The notes beneath the pieces are model-generated. The model was not told the DNA's origin. It was given only the letters and a program-made list of their open reading frames with translations, and ran no database searches. A program made the position numbers and the translations under genes. Positions 36,138 through 44,321 of a stretch of 64,000 nucleotides of DNA are shown here, piece by piece. The first letter of the stretch is position 1. Each line of letters starts with the position of its first letter. Origin of the DNA: Arthrobacter sp. H-02-3 (lineage in GTDB: Bacteria; Actinomycetota; Actinomycetes; Actinomycetales; Micrococcaceae); contig NZ_PYUI01000003.1 of NCBI RefSeq assembly GCF_003097355.1, positions 248,001 to 312,000 on the forward strand, given 5' to 3'.

Positions 36138-37149
36138 GAGAGCCAATAGTAGCGCTACTGCAATTTTTGACCAACCGTTATCGTCCCGGCCGGCCACGGG
36201 ACTGTGGTGGGGATTGCTCGGCGTCGCCGCCTTCTCCTTCACGGTTCCGTTCACGCGCGTTGCCGTAGCGGGGCTGTCGCCGTTGTTCATCGGATCGGGG
36301 CGCGCCGTGGTCGCGGCAGTTCTCGCCGGGTGCGCCCTCGCGTTGACGCGCCAGCGGGCGCCCCGCGGTTCCCAGTGGGCGCGCGTTGCCGTGGTCGCCG
36401 GCGGCGTGGTTGCGGGCTTCCCGCTGCTGACCTCCTTCGCCCTCACCTCGGTTCCCGCCAGCCACGGCGCTGTCGTTATCGCGCTACTCCCTGCGGCGAC
36501 CGCAACGATGGCAGTGCTTCGCGGCCACGAACGCCCGCCCGTCATCTTCTGGGTCATCACCGGCGTCGGCGCGGTTGCGGCCATCGTCTTCGCCTCCGCT
36601 CAATCCGGCGGCATCGGGCAGCTGCATCTGGCGGACCTGCTTCTTTTTGGCGCCGTGGTGTGCGCGGCAATCGGCTACGCCGAAGGCGGCAAGCTGGCCC
36701 GCGAACTCGGGGCCTGGCAGACAGTGTCCTGGGCGCTCGTGCTCGCCTCTCCGCTCATGATGTGCCTGGCGGCGCTCTCCATCGCCGGGCAACCACCCGC
36801 CGGCACCCCCGTGCAGTGGGCGGCCTTCGCCTACCTTGGGATCGTGAGCATGTTCCTTGGTTTCTTCGCCTGGTACCACGGCCTGGCCATCGGTCCCATG
36901 GCGCAGGTCAGCCAGATCCAATTGGTCCAGCCGGTGTTGAGCATTTGCTGGGCCGGGATCATACTGGGCGAGAACCTGAGCTGGACCACCATCATCGGCG
37001 GCGCCGCGGTGATACTCTGCGCCGGCCTGGCGGTCCGTTCCCGGCCCGGTAGCCCGAGGGTGAAAGGGAGTACCAGTATGCATGCGACAACAGATGCGCC
37101 GGCTTCGGCAACAGCAACCGCGACGGCGGCCGCGAAGACAGGCCCCTGA
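36136..37149 (+). CDS. EamA family (DMT) exporter
   Basis: 337-residue drug/metabolite transporter with ten helices in two EamA repeats (about 25-160 and 170-305). Typical features are AAFSFTVPFTRVAVAGLSPLFIGSGR and GPMAQVSQIQLVQPVLSICWAGIILGE. The tail is Ala/Thr-rich. The ATG used overlaps the divergent MocR start; with no ribosome site it must be leaderless or the real start lies further in (no ATG or GTG before the first helix). Pairing with a MocR regulator suggests export of an amino acid or B6-related metabolite. Confidence 0.88.
   Translation: MRANSSATAIFDQPLSSRPATGLWWGLLGVAAFSFTVPFTRVAVAGLSPLFIGSGRAVVAAVLAGCALALTRQRAPRGSQWARVAVVAGGVVAGFPLLTSFALTSVPASHGAVVIALLPAATATMAVLRGHERPPVIFWVITGVGAVAAIVFASAQSGGIGQLHLADLLLFGAVVCAAIGYAEGGKLARELGAWQTVSWALVLASPLMMCLAALSIAGQPPAGTPVQWAAFAYLGIVSMFLGFFAWYHGLAIGPMAQVSQIQLVQPVLSICWAGIILGENLSWTTIIGGAAVILCAGLAVRSRPGSPRVKGSTSMHATTDAPASATATATAAAKTGP
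36146..36174 (-). promoter_or_regulatory. MocR gene promoter with AGTAGCGCTACT palindrome
   Basis: Minus strand: -35 TTGGTC (36169-36174), 17-base spacer, -10 TACTAT (36146-36151). The perfect palindrome AGTAGCGCTACT (36148-36159) overlaps the -10, the right place for autorepression. The same site lies inside the first codons of the divergent EamA frame if that gene starts at its ATG. Confidence 0.65.
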
Positions 37150-37244
37150 CCGGCAGCCGTCTCCCCCGGCCCCTTGAGCGCACCCCGCACCGCACTCCGT
37201 CCCCGAGCCCCGACCCCAGGCCCCCGATCCGAAGGGAAACCTCC

Positions 37245-37910
37245 GTGTACATCCCCGCACATTTTGCCGCCAGCTCCGATTCAGTCCAGCACCTGCTCAC
37301 CCGGGCGGCCGCGGCCAACCTGATCACTTCCACGGCGAACGGCATGCTCGCCACGCTTTTGCCCTTTGTCTATGACCCGGCGGCCGGGGAACACGGTGCG
37401 CTGCACGGACACCTCGCCCGGAACAACCCCCAATGGTCCGAACCCGCCCTCGGCGAATCGCTCGTCATCATCCAGGGGGCGGACGCCTACATCTCACCGT
37501 CGTGGTATGCGTCCAAGGCAGAGCACGGGCGCGTCGTTCCCACCTGGAACTACTCCACGGCCCACGTCTACGGCACCCTGGTCATCCACGATGATCCGGC
37601 CTGGCTTGCCCGCCACGTCAGGCGGCTGAGCGACCACAACGAATCCGGCTCAGAGCGGCCCTGGACCGTGGACGACGCGCCCGAGCGCTACATTGCCGGG
37701 CAGCTGAGCGCGATCGTCGGCGTCGAGCTGCTCATCACCCGGATCGAGGCGAAGCACAAGCTCAGCCAGAACCGGCCCGACGCCGATATTGACGGCGTCG
37801 TCGCGGGGCTGCGGGCACGCGGTGACATGCGAAGCGCCGCGGACGTCGCGGCGGCCCGCGAGGCCCGCGATCAGGCCCGGTGCCCGCATTCGGATGGATC
37901 CCCGACCTGA
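37245..37910 (+). CDS. FMN-binding negative regulator, PaiB family
   Basis: 221-residue PaiB-type split-barrel flavoprotein. Features include MYIPAHFAASSD at the start, HGHLARNNPQW (about 45-55), ALVIIQGADAYISPSWYASKAEHGRVVPTWNY-like residues 73-103 with the conserved SPSWY and VPTWNY, and KHKLSQNRP near 185. Bacillus PaiB represses sporulation and protease genes; the role here is unknown. GTG start with GAAGGGA upstream. It follows the EamA gene by 95 bp on the same strand. Confidence 0.9.
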   Translation: MYIPAHFAASSDSVQHLLTRAAAANLITSTANGMLATLLPFVYDPAAGEHGALHGHLARNNPQWSEPALGESLVIIQGADAYISPSWYASKAEHGRVVPTWNYSTAHVYGTLVIHDDPAWLARHVRRLSDHNESGSERPWTVDDAPERYIAGQLSAIVGVELLITRIEAKHKLSQNRPDADIDGVVAGLRARGDMRSAADVAAAREARDQARCPHSDGSPT

Positions 37911-37949
37911 TCCGGGACCGGGCGGGAGGTGCTGCCTGCCGCCCTGGTT

Positions 37950-38321
37950 CTACCCCTGGCGAAGCCCGAGGGTGTTGCCGTCAGGATCATGGAACCACGC
38001 AGCCCTCGCGGGGCCGAGCTGGGCGATGTGGCCCGTCGTCACCAGGGGGCCTTCGGTGTAGTCCAGGAATTCCACGCCCTTCGCGCTCAGGTCCTGGACC
38101 AAGGCCTCGATATCTTGCACCTCAAAATGGGCCAGGGTGTGCTCCGTCGTGACGGGCGGGCGCTTGAAGATCGAGATCTCGCTGGCGGCTCCGCAACGGA
38201 ACCGGACTCCGGCAGGGGTCTCCCACAAGAATGTCAGGCCGAGGATATCGCCGTAGAACGACTTGGCCCTCTCCAGGTCTGTGACCGGAATCGTGGCTAC
38301 AACCATCGTGGCAGTGATCAT
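37950..38321 (-). CDS. VOC family (glyoxalase-like) protein
   Basis: 123-residue single vicinal-oxygen-chelate module pair. MVVATIPVTDLERAKSFYGDILGL at the start and AAWFHDPDGNTLGLRQG at the end are classic VOC strands; the metal-position residues are His near HTLAHFE and the late DPDGN region. Substrate is unknown; such proteins range from glyoxalases to antibiotic-binding and ring-cleaving enzymes. Ribosome site GAGGAGG fixes the start. It converges with the PaiB gene. Confidence 0.88.
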   Translation of the reverse strand: MITATMVVATIPVTDLERAKSFYGDILGLTFLWETPAGVRFRCGAASEISIFKRPPVTTEHTLAHFEVQDIEALVQDLSAKGVEFLDYTEGPLVTTGHIAQLGPARAAWFHDPDGNTLGLRQG

Positions 38322-38893
38322 CAGAACCTCCTCGTCGGACCCGTCCAATCGGCGCGACCGTTCTGTCACGCCGCGCGCCTGAAGCGGCGAATGGGTCCTG
38401 GTGCTTACCTACGGATCGTCCCACCGTTCACGGGCGACGGGACAGGGCCTTCGTACCCGCCGCACCCGGGCGGCGCCGTCGTGGATGCGTCTGCCTACCC
38501 TGCGAAACCGGCCCCGTGTCTTCCACGCACCGTTTTCGCCATGTTTTCGGACGGCCGCCATGCAATATGTCCGGCGCTGCCCGGATCCGCGTAGCGACGG
38601 ACCTTTTCGTCGTCATGTGTCCGTTTCCGTAGCGGATCCGCCAGCGACGGCGCGTGAGCGGCCCTGTCTACACAGCTCACGCCTTCCGTGTCGCCTGCCG
38701 GCGCCCTCCCCGGATCCCGCCTGCCGGGCGCCCGGCAAGTATTCCACCCTTGTGCATCCGCACTGCGGGGTCCTTACTGGTGGGAGGGGAACAGGCCAGC
38801 GCTCACCAGGACCGCCAATCATGAAGGTGCGTCTCCCTGTTAAAGGGCGTGAGCGGCAGGCACTCCGACTCTCACGTATCTAGGAGGATGGAC
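38322..38893. other. Gene-poor stretch
   Basis: About 570 bp in which I could not recognise a gene; several open frames exist but are Arg/Pro-rich and look like GC-rich noise. It contains two CGGATCCG palindromes (38582-38589 and 38633-38640) flanking about 43 bp, each joined to a GTAGCG/AGCGACGG segment. It may be a decayed gene or repeat remnant. The promoter of the following small gene should be near its end. Confidence 0.4.
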
Positions 38894-39178
38894 ATGTTCG
38901 CTCGCGTCAGCACCTATCAGCCAGGCCCTGACAGCTCGGGGGCACCCACAGAGGACACCGTCAACCGGGTGCTGGCATTGCCGGGGTGCCTTGGCATCTA
39001 TTACCTGTTGGGGAAGGACAACAAGTCGCTGTCTATCACGCTCTGGGAGGACGAGGAAGCCCTCGCCGGCAGCGCGGAAGCTGCGGCTAGAATCCGTTCG
39101 GAGACCAGCGCCGAGCAACACATGCAGATCCTTGGCGTCGAGGAATTTGACGTGCTCACACGGCACCTCAAGGATTGA
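38894..39178 (+). CDS. Small protein, possible dimeric alpha/beta barrel
   Basis: 94 residues beginning MFARVSTYQPGPDSSG. The central CLGIYYLLGKDNKSLSITLWEDEEALAGSAEAA resembles antibiotic-biosynthesis-monooxygenase-type dimeric barrels, where a pattern of strand, WED/E and helix is common. AGGAGG is six bases before this ATG; an ATG two codons earlier would touch the site. Function unknown. Confidence 0.75.
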   Translation: MFARVSTYQPGPDSSGAPTEDTVNRVLALPGCLGIYYLLGKDNKSLSITLWEDEEALAGSAEAAARIRSETSAEQHMQILGVEEFDVLTRHLKD

Positions 39179-39206
39179 CCGGCGGTGCGGGCAGCTGCGG
39201 GACCGC

Positions 39207-39890
39207 CTAAAAGCCCGCGAGGCCTTTGCCGATCATCACGACGCCAATAATGGCGAGCACAGCCGCGATGATGATGTTGTAGTAGCGAACCAGCCATGTC
39301 CGGACCGGTTCCAGCACTCCGCGCACGCGGGCACCGAGGAAAAGATACGCCACCACCGGGACCACGACGGTGATCGTGGCGATCGCCGTGTAGATGAGCA
39401 CGGCTGCGGCAAGCACGCCGGGCGGGAGCGTGGAGCTTCCGATCACGACACCGGCCGCGAGGCCGAAGATCAGTTCCTTCGGATTGATCACGGTCACCAG
39501 GAAGCCGGTCCTCAGAGCCTTCGCGGGCGGCATGTCGTCCAAGGCTTGCATCCACCCGGGGGTCTTCGGTTCGGCGGACCCCCGGGGCCGTGAGCGGATC
39601 TTGGTCAGGGCCAGGAAGACCAGCGCCACCCCGAACACGAGGCGGATGACGGCGCCGATTCGTGACCCGCCGGATCCTTGTGTGACGAGTTCGGACAGGG
39701 CGGCCACTGCAATCACCGTCGCGAGGACCCCGAGCACCCGGCCCATGGCAAAGCCGATGCTCCTGCCCCGACCGTTCGGGGACAGGACCATCAGGAGCAC
39801 CGCGATCAGCGGGAGCGGACTGGCCGCAAGGCCGATGGCTTGCGGCATCAGCTCCGCGACCAGCTCAAGCACACTTCTCCGTCGGGCCAT
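39207..39890 (-). CDS. GAP (Sap) family membrane protein
   Basis: 227 residues, six predicted helices. The N-terminal IGLAASPLPLIAVLLMVLSPNGRGRSIGF and central GFLVTVINPKELIFGLAAGVVIG are the conserved family halves, as in the paralogue at 21389-22054. Mycobacterial members assist glycolipid export; here the cargo is unknown. Convergent with the small gene before it and about 30 bp after the aminopeptidase stop. Confidence 0.85.
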   Translation of the reverse strand: MARRRSVLELVAELMPQAIGLAASPLPLIAVLLMVLSPNGRGRSIGFAMGRVLGVLATVIAVAALSELVTQGSGGSRIGAVIRLVFGVALVFLALTKIRSRPRGSAEPKTPGWMQALDDMPPAKALRTGFLVTVINPKELIFGLAAGVVIGSSTLPPGVLAAAVLIYTAIATITVVVPVVAYLFLGARVRGVLEPVRTWLVRYYNIIIAAVLAIIGVVMIGKGLAGF

Positions 39891-39921
39891 GGCGGGCGCG
39901 GAACACGGTAACCGTCTCCCG

Positions 39922-41058
39922 CTACTCGGCTGAAGGTTGAGCTGAAGCCGCAGCAGACGCGGCCCGAACCGGGGTAAAGCTGCGGGCGAGCTCGATCAGG
40001 GTGCGGGTGCCGAAGCCGGTGGCGCCTTTCGAACGCCACACGTCGTCGGTATCCGACTGCATAGTGCCCGCGATGTCCAGGTGGGCCCAGGGTGTGTCTC
40101 CCGCGAACTCGGCGAGGAAGAGCGCGGCGGTGGTGGCCCCTGCGTACTTTCCGCCGAGGTTGGAAATGTCCGCGATGTCCGAATCAAGCTGCTTGCGGTA
40201 CTGGGGTTCCAGCGGCAGTTGCCAGACCTGCTCATCGGTGCGGGCGGCAGCATCCCGCAACCTGTCCACCAGCAGTTGATCGTTGCCGAAGAGCGCGGCA
40301 GTCAATTGCCCGAGCGCCATCAAGGAGGCTCCGGTGAGCGTGGCGATGTCGACGATGGCGTCCGCGCCCTCCTCCACGGCCAATGTCAGCGCGTCGCACA
40401 TGACCAGTCTGCCCTCCGCGTCGGTGTTCTTGACCTCTATGGTGGTGCCGTTGCGGGCGGTGAGGACATCGCCGAGTTTGTAGGCCGAGCCGGACGGCAT
40501 GTTGTCGGTGCACATCAGGAAGCCGGTGACCTTGGCGGAGGCCCCGAGCTCGCGCAGCGCGGTGAATGTCGCGAGCACGGCGGCGGCACCGCCCATGTCC
40601 ATCTTCATGAGCAGGTGCATGGGGTCGCTGGGTTTCAGGCTCACCCCGCCGGAGTCATACATGATGCCCTTGCCGACCATTCCCAGGTGCCCGGTGGATT
40701 CGCCGTCGGGCATGAAGGTGAGCTTGAGCATGCGCGGCTCCTGGGCGCTGCCGGCATTGACACCAAGCAGTCCGCCGCAGCCGAGGTCGATCAGCTGCTG
40801 TTTGTCGAACTCGTCCACTGCGAACCCGAACCGTGACCCCAGGTCCTTGGCAATCGCGCCGAGATCCGCCGCCGTGAGGTGGCTGGGCGGGGCGTTGCAC
40901 AGATCGCGGGCGATGTTGGCGGCCCGCGCGGTGATGCGCCCTGCTGCCAGACCCCCGGCGGCCGCGGCCATGGAGATCCCGGGGGCCGGGCCCGCAGTTC
41001 CGGGACCCCTCCGGTTCCTGCCACGTCGTGGGGGATGTTGCCGTGTGTTAGAGATCAT
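39922..41058 (-). CDS. M17 leucyl aminopeptidase, catalytic domain only
   Basis: 378-residue zinc aminopeptidase lacking the usual N-terminal domain of about 160 residues. The catalytic domain is complete: GKGIMYDSGGVSLKP (Lys and Asp ligands), KMDMGGAAAV (Asp), the family signature NTDAEGRLVM (Asp, Glu ligands and catalytic Arg), and NLGGKYAGATTAALFL. The ATG used overlaps the end of the upstream SLC13 gene by 11 bp; another ATG at 40971, just ahead of GRITARAANIARDL where the catalytic domain begins, is also possible. Residues between the two starts are Arg/Pro-rich and unlike the family. Either a functional short form or a 5'-truncated gene joined to the SLC13 gene. Confidence 0.85.
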   Translation of the reverse strand: MISNTRQHPPRRGRNRRGPGTAGPAPGISMAAAAGGLAAGRITARAANIARDLCNAPPSHLTAADLGAIAKDLGSRFGFAVDEFDKQQLIDLGCGGLLGVNAGSAQEPRMLKLTFMPDGESTGHLGMVGKGIMYDSGGVSLKPSDPMHLLMKMDMGGAAAVLATFTALRELGASAKVTGFLMCTDNMPSGSAYKLGDVLTARNGTTIEVKNTDAEGRLVMCDALTLAVEEGADAIVDIATLTGASLMALGQLTAALFGNDQLLVDRLRDAAARTDEQVWQLPLEPQYRKQLDSDIADISNLGGKYAGATTAALFLAEFAGDTPWAHLDIAGTMQSDTDDVWRSKGATGFGTRTLIELARSFTPVRAASAAASAQPSAE

Positions 41059-42850
41059 GGGCGGGCCAGAACACGGGGACCAACAGAATCGCGACTGCTG
41101 CATAGAGCGCCATGACCGCCAAACCAAACTTCCAGTAGTCGCCGAACCGGTATCCGGCGGGCTGCATGATCATCATGTTGGCCGGTGTGCATACGGGGGT
41201 CAAGAGTGCGGCCGACGAGGCGACCGCGACGCACAGGAGGACCGTGATGGGGTTGATCGCAGCCTCGGCCGCAACTGACAACGAAATCGGAATGATGATC
41301 AACGCCGTGGCGGTATTGCTGATCAGCTGCCCGAGGACCGCCGTGACCACGAAAATGCCCGCCAGAAGCAACAGTGGGCCGGAACCTCCGATGACGGCGA
41401 CCATGCCGTCGGCGATCATGCTCGCGGCACCTGTCTTGGTGATGGCTGAAGACAACGGGATCATGGCCCCCACAAGGATCAGGGTCTGCCACGCCATCGA
41501 ACGGTGCGCCTGAGCGGGTGTGACCACTTTGAGCACCACCATGGCCATGGCGGCCAACAGCGCGGCAACGGGGGCCGGAACAATGCTCGTGGACAGCATG
41601 ATGACCATCGCGGCCAGGACGATCAGGGCGGGAACGGCCCCCGGCCCCAACGGGACAGTCTGTCGCCGGATCGCATCAGGAGAATCCACCAGCATCACAT
41701 CGTGGTCCACCGTATGTTTGTCCAGCGCGGACCAGGCTCCCTGGAGCAGCATCATGTCACCTGCAGCGACAGTGGCGCGTTCCCGGGACAGCTGGTCCCC
41801 CGGACGCTGATGAGCAAGGACCACCAATGCACCGCTGGCGGTGATCATGCCGGGGTACACGACGGTGCCAACCAGATTTGACCGGGGCGCGACCACCACT
41901 TCGGCCACGCCGTAAGATCGGCTGATCAGCCCGCACGTGGCGCCGTCGGTTTGTTCCAACGCATGCGCGGTGGCAAATTCGTTGATGAGCTGCTGATCAC
42001 CGCGCACGATGATTTGGTCCCCGGCCGAAAGTTCGTCCGCGCGCACTGGTTTGCCGCTAGGGCGCTGCACGCTGATCAGGTGCAGCCCTGCGGGGTGCTC
42101 CGCGAGGGGGTCAGCCGTGGGGAGGCCGATGAGGGCCGAATCCGGCGGGATCCGGAGCCTGGTCAGCTGGTCATCGCCCAGATAGTGCTGCAGGAGCGTG
42201 TCCCGGTGGGAACTCAGGTCCTTAGGCAGCGCATCAGGGCTGCGATCCGGCAGCAGTTTGGGCCCGAGCCAGACGGCCAGCCCCATGGTACCTACGAGCA
42301 GGGGAAGGCCCACGAGCCCGAACTCAAAGAACCCGATGCCGTGACCGGTTGATTCCATGGCGGCATTGAGGATCAGGATGTTGACCGGCGAACCGGTGAG
42401 CACCAGCAAGGACCCGGCATGGGCGGCGAAGGCCATCGGCATCAGTAGCTGCGCCGGGCGGCGGCCCAGCCGGACGGCAAGGACCACTACCATCGGCAGC
42501 AGCGCGGCGACCGCCCCGTTGACGCTAATGAACGCCGTCAACACGGCGGTGATGCCCATCATGAGCAGGACGAGCCGAACCCGGCTCGTGCCTGCGAACC
42601 GGACGAGCAGACCCCCGAGCCATGTGGTGATCCCCGCGGCGTCAATGGCTTCAGCCACCACGAACAGCGCAGCGATCAGCACAACCGTTGCGCTGCCGAA
42701 GCCGGAGAATGCTTCCTCCATGCTGATCACACCGGTTCCCAGCAGGGCCAGGGCCACACCGAGGGCAACAATCTCGACCGGCAACCGGTTCCAGACGAAC
42801 GCCGCTACAGCGACGACAAGGACAAGAACGGTGATCGCAATGTCCGTCAT
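41048..42850 (-). CDS. SLC13 family permease with two TrkA_C domains
   Basis: 600-residue membrane carrier of the sulfate/dicarboxylate-type SLC13 group. N-terminal transport half (about 1-190) and C-terminal half (about 395-600) flank two cytosolic TrkA_C regulatory domains (about 205-290 and 295-380), e.g. LHLISVQRPSGKPVRADELSAGDQIIVRGD. ISNTATALIIIPISLS is the conserved substrate hairpin. Such proteins carry sulfate, tungstate, silicate or organic anions. Start is uncertain: the ATG used has no clear ribosome site; a GTG eight codons upstream is possible. Confidence 0.88.
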   Translation of the reverse strand: MTDIAITVLVLVVAVAAFVWNRLPVEIVALGVALALLGTGVISMEEAFSGFGSATVVLIAALFVVAEAIDAAGITTWLGGLLVRFAGTSRVRLVLLMMGITAVLTAFISVNGAVAALLPMVVVLAVRLGRRPAQLLMPMAFAAHAGSLLVLTGSPVNILILNAAMESTGHGIGFFEFGLVGLPLLVGTMGLAVWLGPKLLPDRSPDALPKDLSSHRDTLLQHYLGDDQLTRLRIPPDSALIGLPTADPLAEHPAGLHLISVQRPSGKPVRADELSAGDQIIVRGDQQLINEFATAHALEQTDGATCGLISRSYGVAEVVVAPRSNLVGTVVYPGMITASGALVVLAHQRPGDQLSRERATVAAGDMMLLQGAWSALDKHTVDHDVMLVDSPDAIRRQTVPLGPGAVPALIVLAAMVIMLSTSIVPAPVAALLAAMAMVVLKVVTPAQAHRSMAWQTLILVGAMIPLSSAITKTGAASMIADGMVAVIGGSGPLLLLAGIFVVTAVLGQLISNTATALIIIPISLSVAAEAAINPITVLLCVAVASSAALLTPVCTPANMMIMQPAGYRFGDYWKFGLAVMALYAAVAILLVPVFWPAHDL

Positions 42851-42937
42851 GAGGGACACGCTAAACCAAAACACCTATTCCAGATATACCCCCGCCTCGC
42901 GGCTCACCTCGGGCACAGGGGTTCCGGAACGGATCAA

Positions 42938-42958
42938 CGCCCTCCCGTATCGAGGGCG
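42938..42958 (-). terminator. Hairpin after the D-threonine-aldolase-like gene
   Basis: CGCCCTC-N7-GAGGGCG forms a 7-bp GC stem about 37 bases past the stop codon on the minus strand and ahead of the SLC13 start. No long U-run. Confidence 0.6.
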
Positions 42959-42995
42959 CTTCCGTGCGTGAGCGCCGCAGCCAGGACCGCCGCAG

Positions 42996-44198
42996 TCAGG
43001 AGTGCGGCGCCAGCGAGGATCGGCGGAAGTCGGTGCTCCACACGTCGAGGCCCTGCCCGTCCCCGTCCGTGACGACGTATTCGGGCCAGCGATCAAACGC
43101 CGAGCAGGGATGGGATATCCCGAAATCCACGGTATCCGTGACCTCCAGACCCGTCGCGCCGGTAAGGACTGCGTGGTGGTCGAAGAGATTTCGCACCGCT
43201 GCGGTTGCGCCGGTCTTCGTCGCACCGTCAGCCGTTCGGGCCGACAAAAAGCTAGGCAGTCCGGCGTCGTACGGAAGATCCCGTTTGCCCGCGCCGACGA
43301 CGGCGATCCCCTCTTCCGGGGTGGACAGGACGACGGCGCGAACCGAAAGCGCGGGAATGAGACCCGGCACGGGGCTGACGGCGGCGTACGTGCCGTGATC
43401 GTGGGTCACATAGCACCCTGATCGGAGAATAGTCCTGGTTCCGGGCACCTCGCCGAGGTCAGGAAGGAACGCGATGACGCGGTCCGGAAACGCGGAACCG
43501 CCCATGGAGTAGATGGGCGTGGCGGTCTCAAAGTAGGTCGCGGCTTGCAGATAGGTGTCCCTTACCAGTTGGCAGTGCCGGTCAACCGCCGTGACCGTAT
43601 CCTCGGCCCTGCTGTTGGGCACGACGCCTTCGTAGCCGGCGACGCCGACCAGCTTCAGGCCCGGCGTGGCACAGACCAGCCCGGCCAGGCGCAGGGCCTC
43701 GCCCACGCCGCGGACTCCGGTGCGTCCGCCGGGAGTTCCCACGTCGATCAGCACCTCAAGGGCGACCGTCGCGCCGTCGAACGCCGCCGCCGCTGCTTTG
43801 ACCCCAGCCGCCGAGTCGACGAAACAACGGATTTCCCGGGCCGGATCCTCCTCCAGCCACGTTCGGACACGCAGTAGTCCGAAGGTGTCGACGATCTCGT
43901 TGGCGACGAGAACGCGGACATGTCCCCAATCCAGTGCCGAAGCGACCTGGTCCACGGTGGCGACGGTTACGCCGACCGCGCCGGCGGCCACCTGCCGTTC
44001 GATGATCGGTGCCGACATCGTTGTCTTGACATGCGGGGCCAGCTCCACACCCCGCTCGCGACACCACTCGGCCATGACCCGGATATTGCTGTCGAGGGCC
44101 TCGCTGCTGAGCCGCAGCTGCGGATACGCCGGAGCGGCGGCTCGTTTGGCCGCGAAGTCTCCACCGGCTCCGGCCTGACTCTTGATCGACTTGCTCAC
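42996..44198 (-). CDS. D-threonine aldolase / D-serine dehydratase-like PLP enzyme
   Basis: 400-residue fold-type III (alanine-racemase-like) enzyme. PLP Lys58 is in PHVKTTMS, and the C-terminal metal pair is in FGISHPCSAFDRW (His-Pro-Cys), the hallmark of eukaryotic-type D-serine dehydratases and metal-dependent D-threonine aldolases. It should cleave or deaminate a D-hydroxy-amino acid in the cytoplasm. Start GTG with GGGGAGC upstream; the frame is open to a TTG before it. Monocistronic between two hairpins or dyads. Confidence 0.88.
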   Translation of the reverse strand: MSKSIKSQAGAGGDFAAKRAAAPAYPQLRLSSEALDSNIRVMAEWCRERGVELAPHVKTTMSAPIIERQVAAGAVGVTVATVDQVASALDWGHVRVLVANEIVDTFGLLRVRTWLEEDPAREIRCFVDSAAGVKAAAAAFDGATVALEVLIDVGTPGGRTGVRGVGEALRLAGLVCATPGLKLVGVAGYEGVVPNSRAEDTVTAVDRHCQLVRDTYLQAATYFETATPIYSMGGSAFPDRVIAFLPDLGEVPGTRTILRSGCYVTHDHGTYAAVSPVPGLIPALSVRAVVLSTPEEGIAVVGAGKRDLPYDAGLPSFLSARTADGATKTGATAAVRNLFDHHAVLTGATGLEVTDTVDFGISHPCSAFDRWPEYVVTDGDGQGLDVWSTDFRRSSLAPHS

Positions 44199-44230
44199 GC
44201 TGCTCCCCTGTCGTTCGCCCAAAAAGCGGC

Positions 44231-44306
44231 TTTTCCCTCCGACAATCTACTGGAGCATCCTGGGGCAGTACGTCATGGCCGGGCAAAACCGGGATCGGAG
44301 GGAAAA
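44231..44306. repeat. 12-bp inverted repeat pair upstream of the aldolase-like gene
   Basis: TTTTCCCTCCGA (44231-44242) and TCGGAGGGAAAA (44295-44306) are exact reverse complements separated by 52 bp. Next to the left arm is AAAAGC-G-GCTTTT, a 13-bp palindrome. It sits between the aldolase-like gene start and the aquaporin stop, so it could be a looped operator or a terminator-like structure. No known mobile element recognised. Confidence 0.6.
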
Positions 44307-44321
44307 ATGCCCCTTCGACCG

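Noticed and set aside
38401..38883. 160-codon plus-strand frame between the VOC and small-protein genes
   Set aside because: Arg/Pro/Ser-rich with no recognisable domain; it overlaps equally open frames on the other strand.
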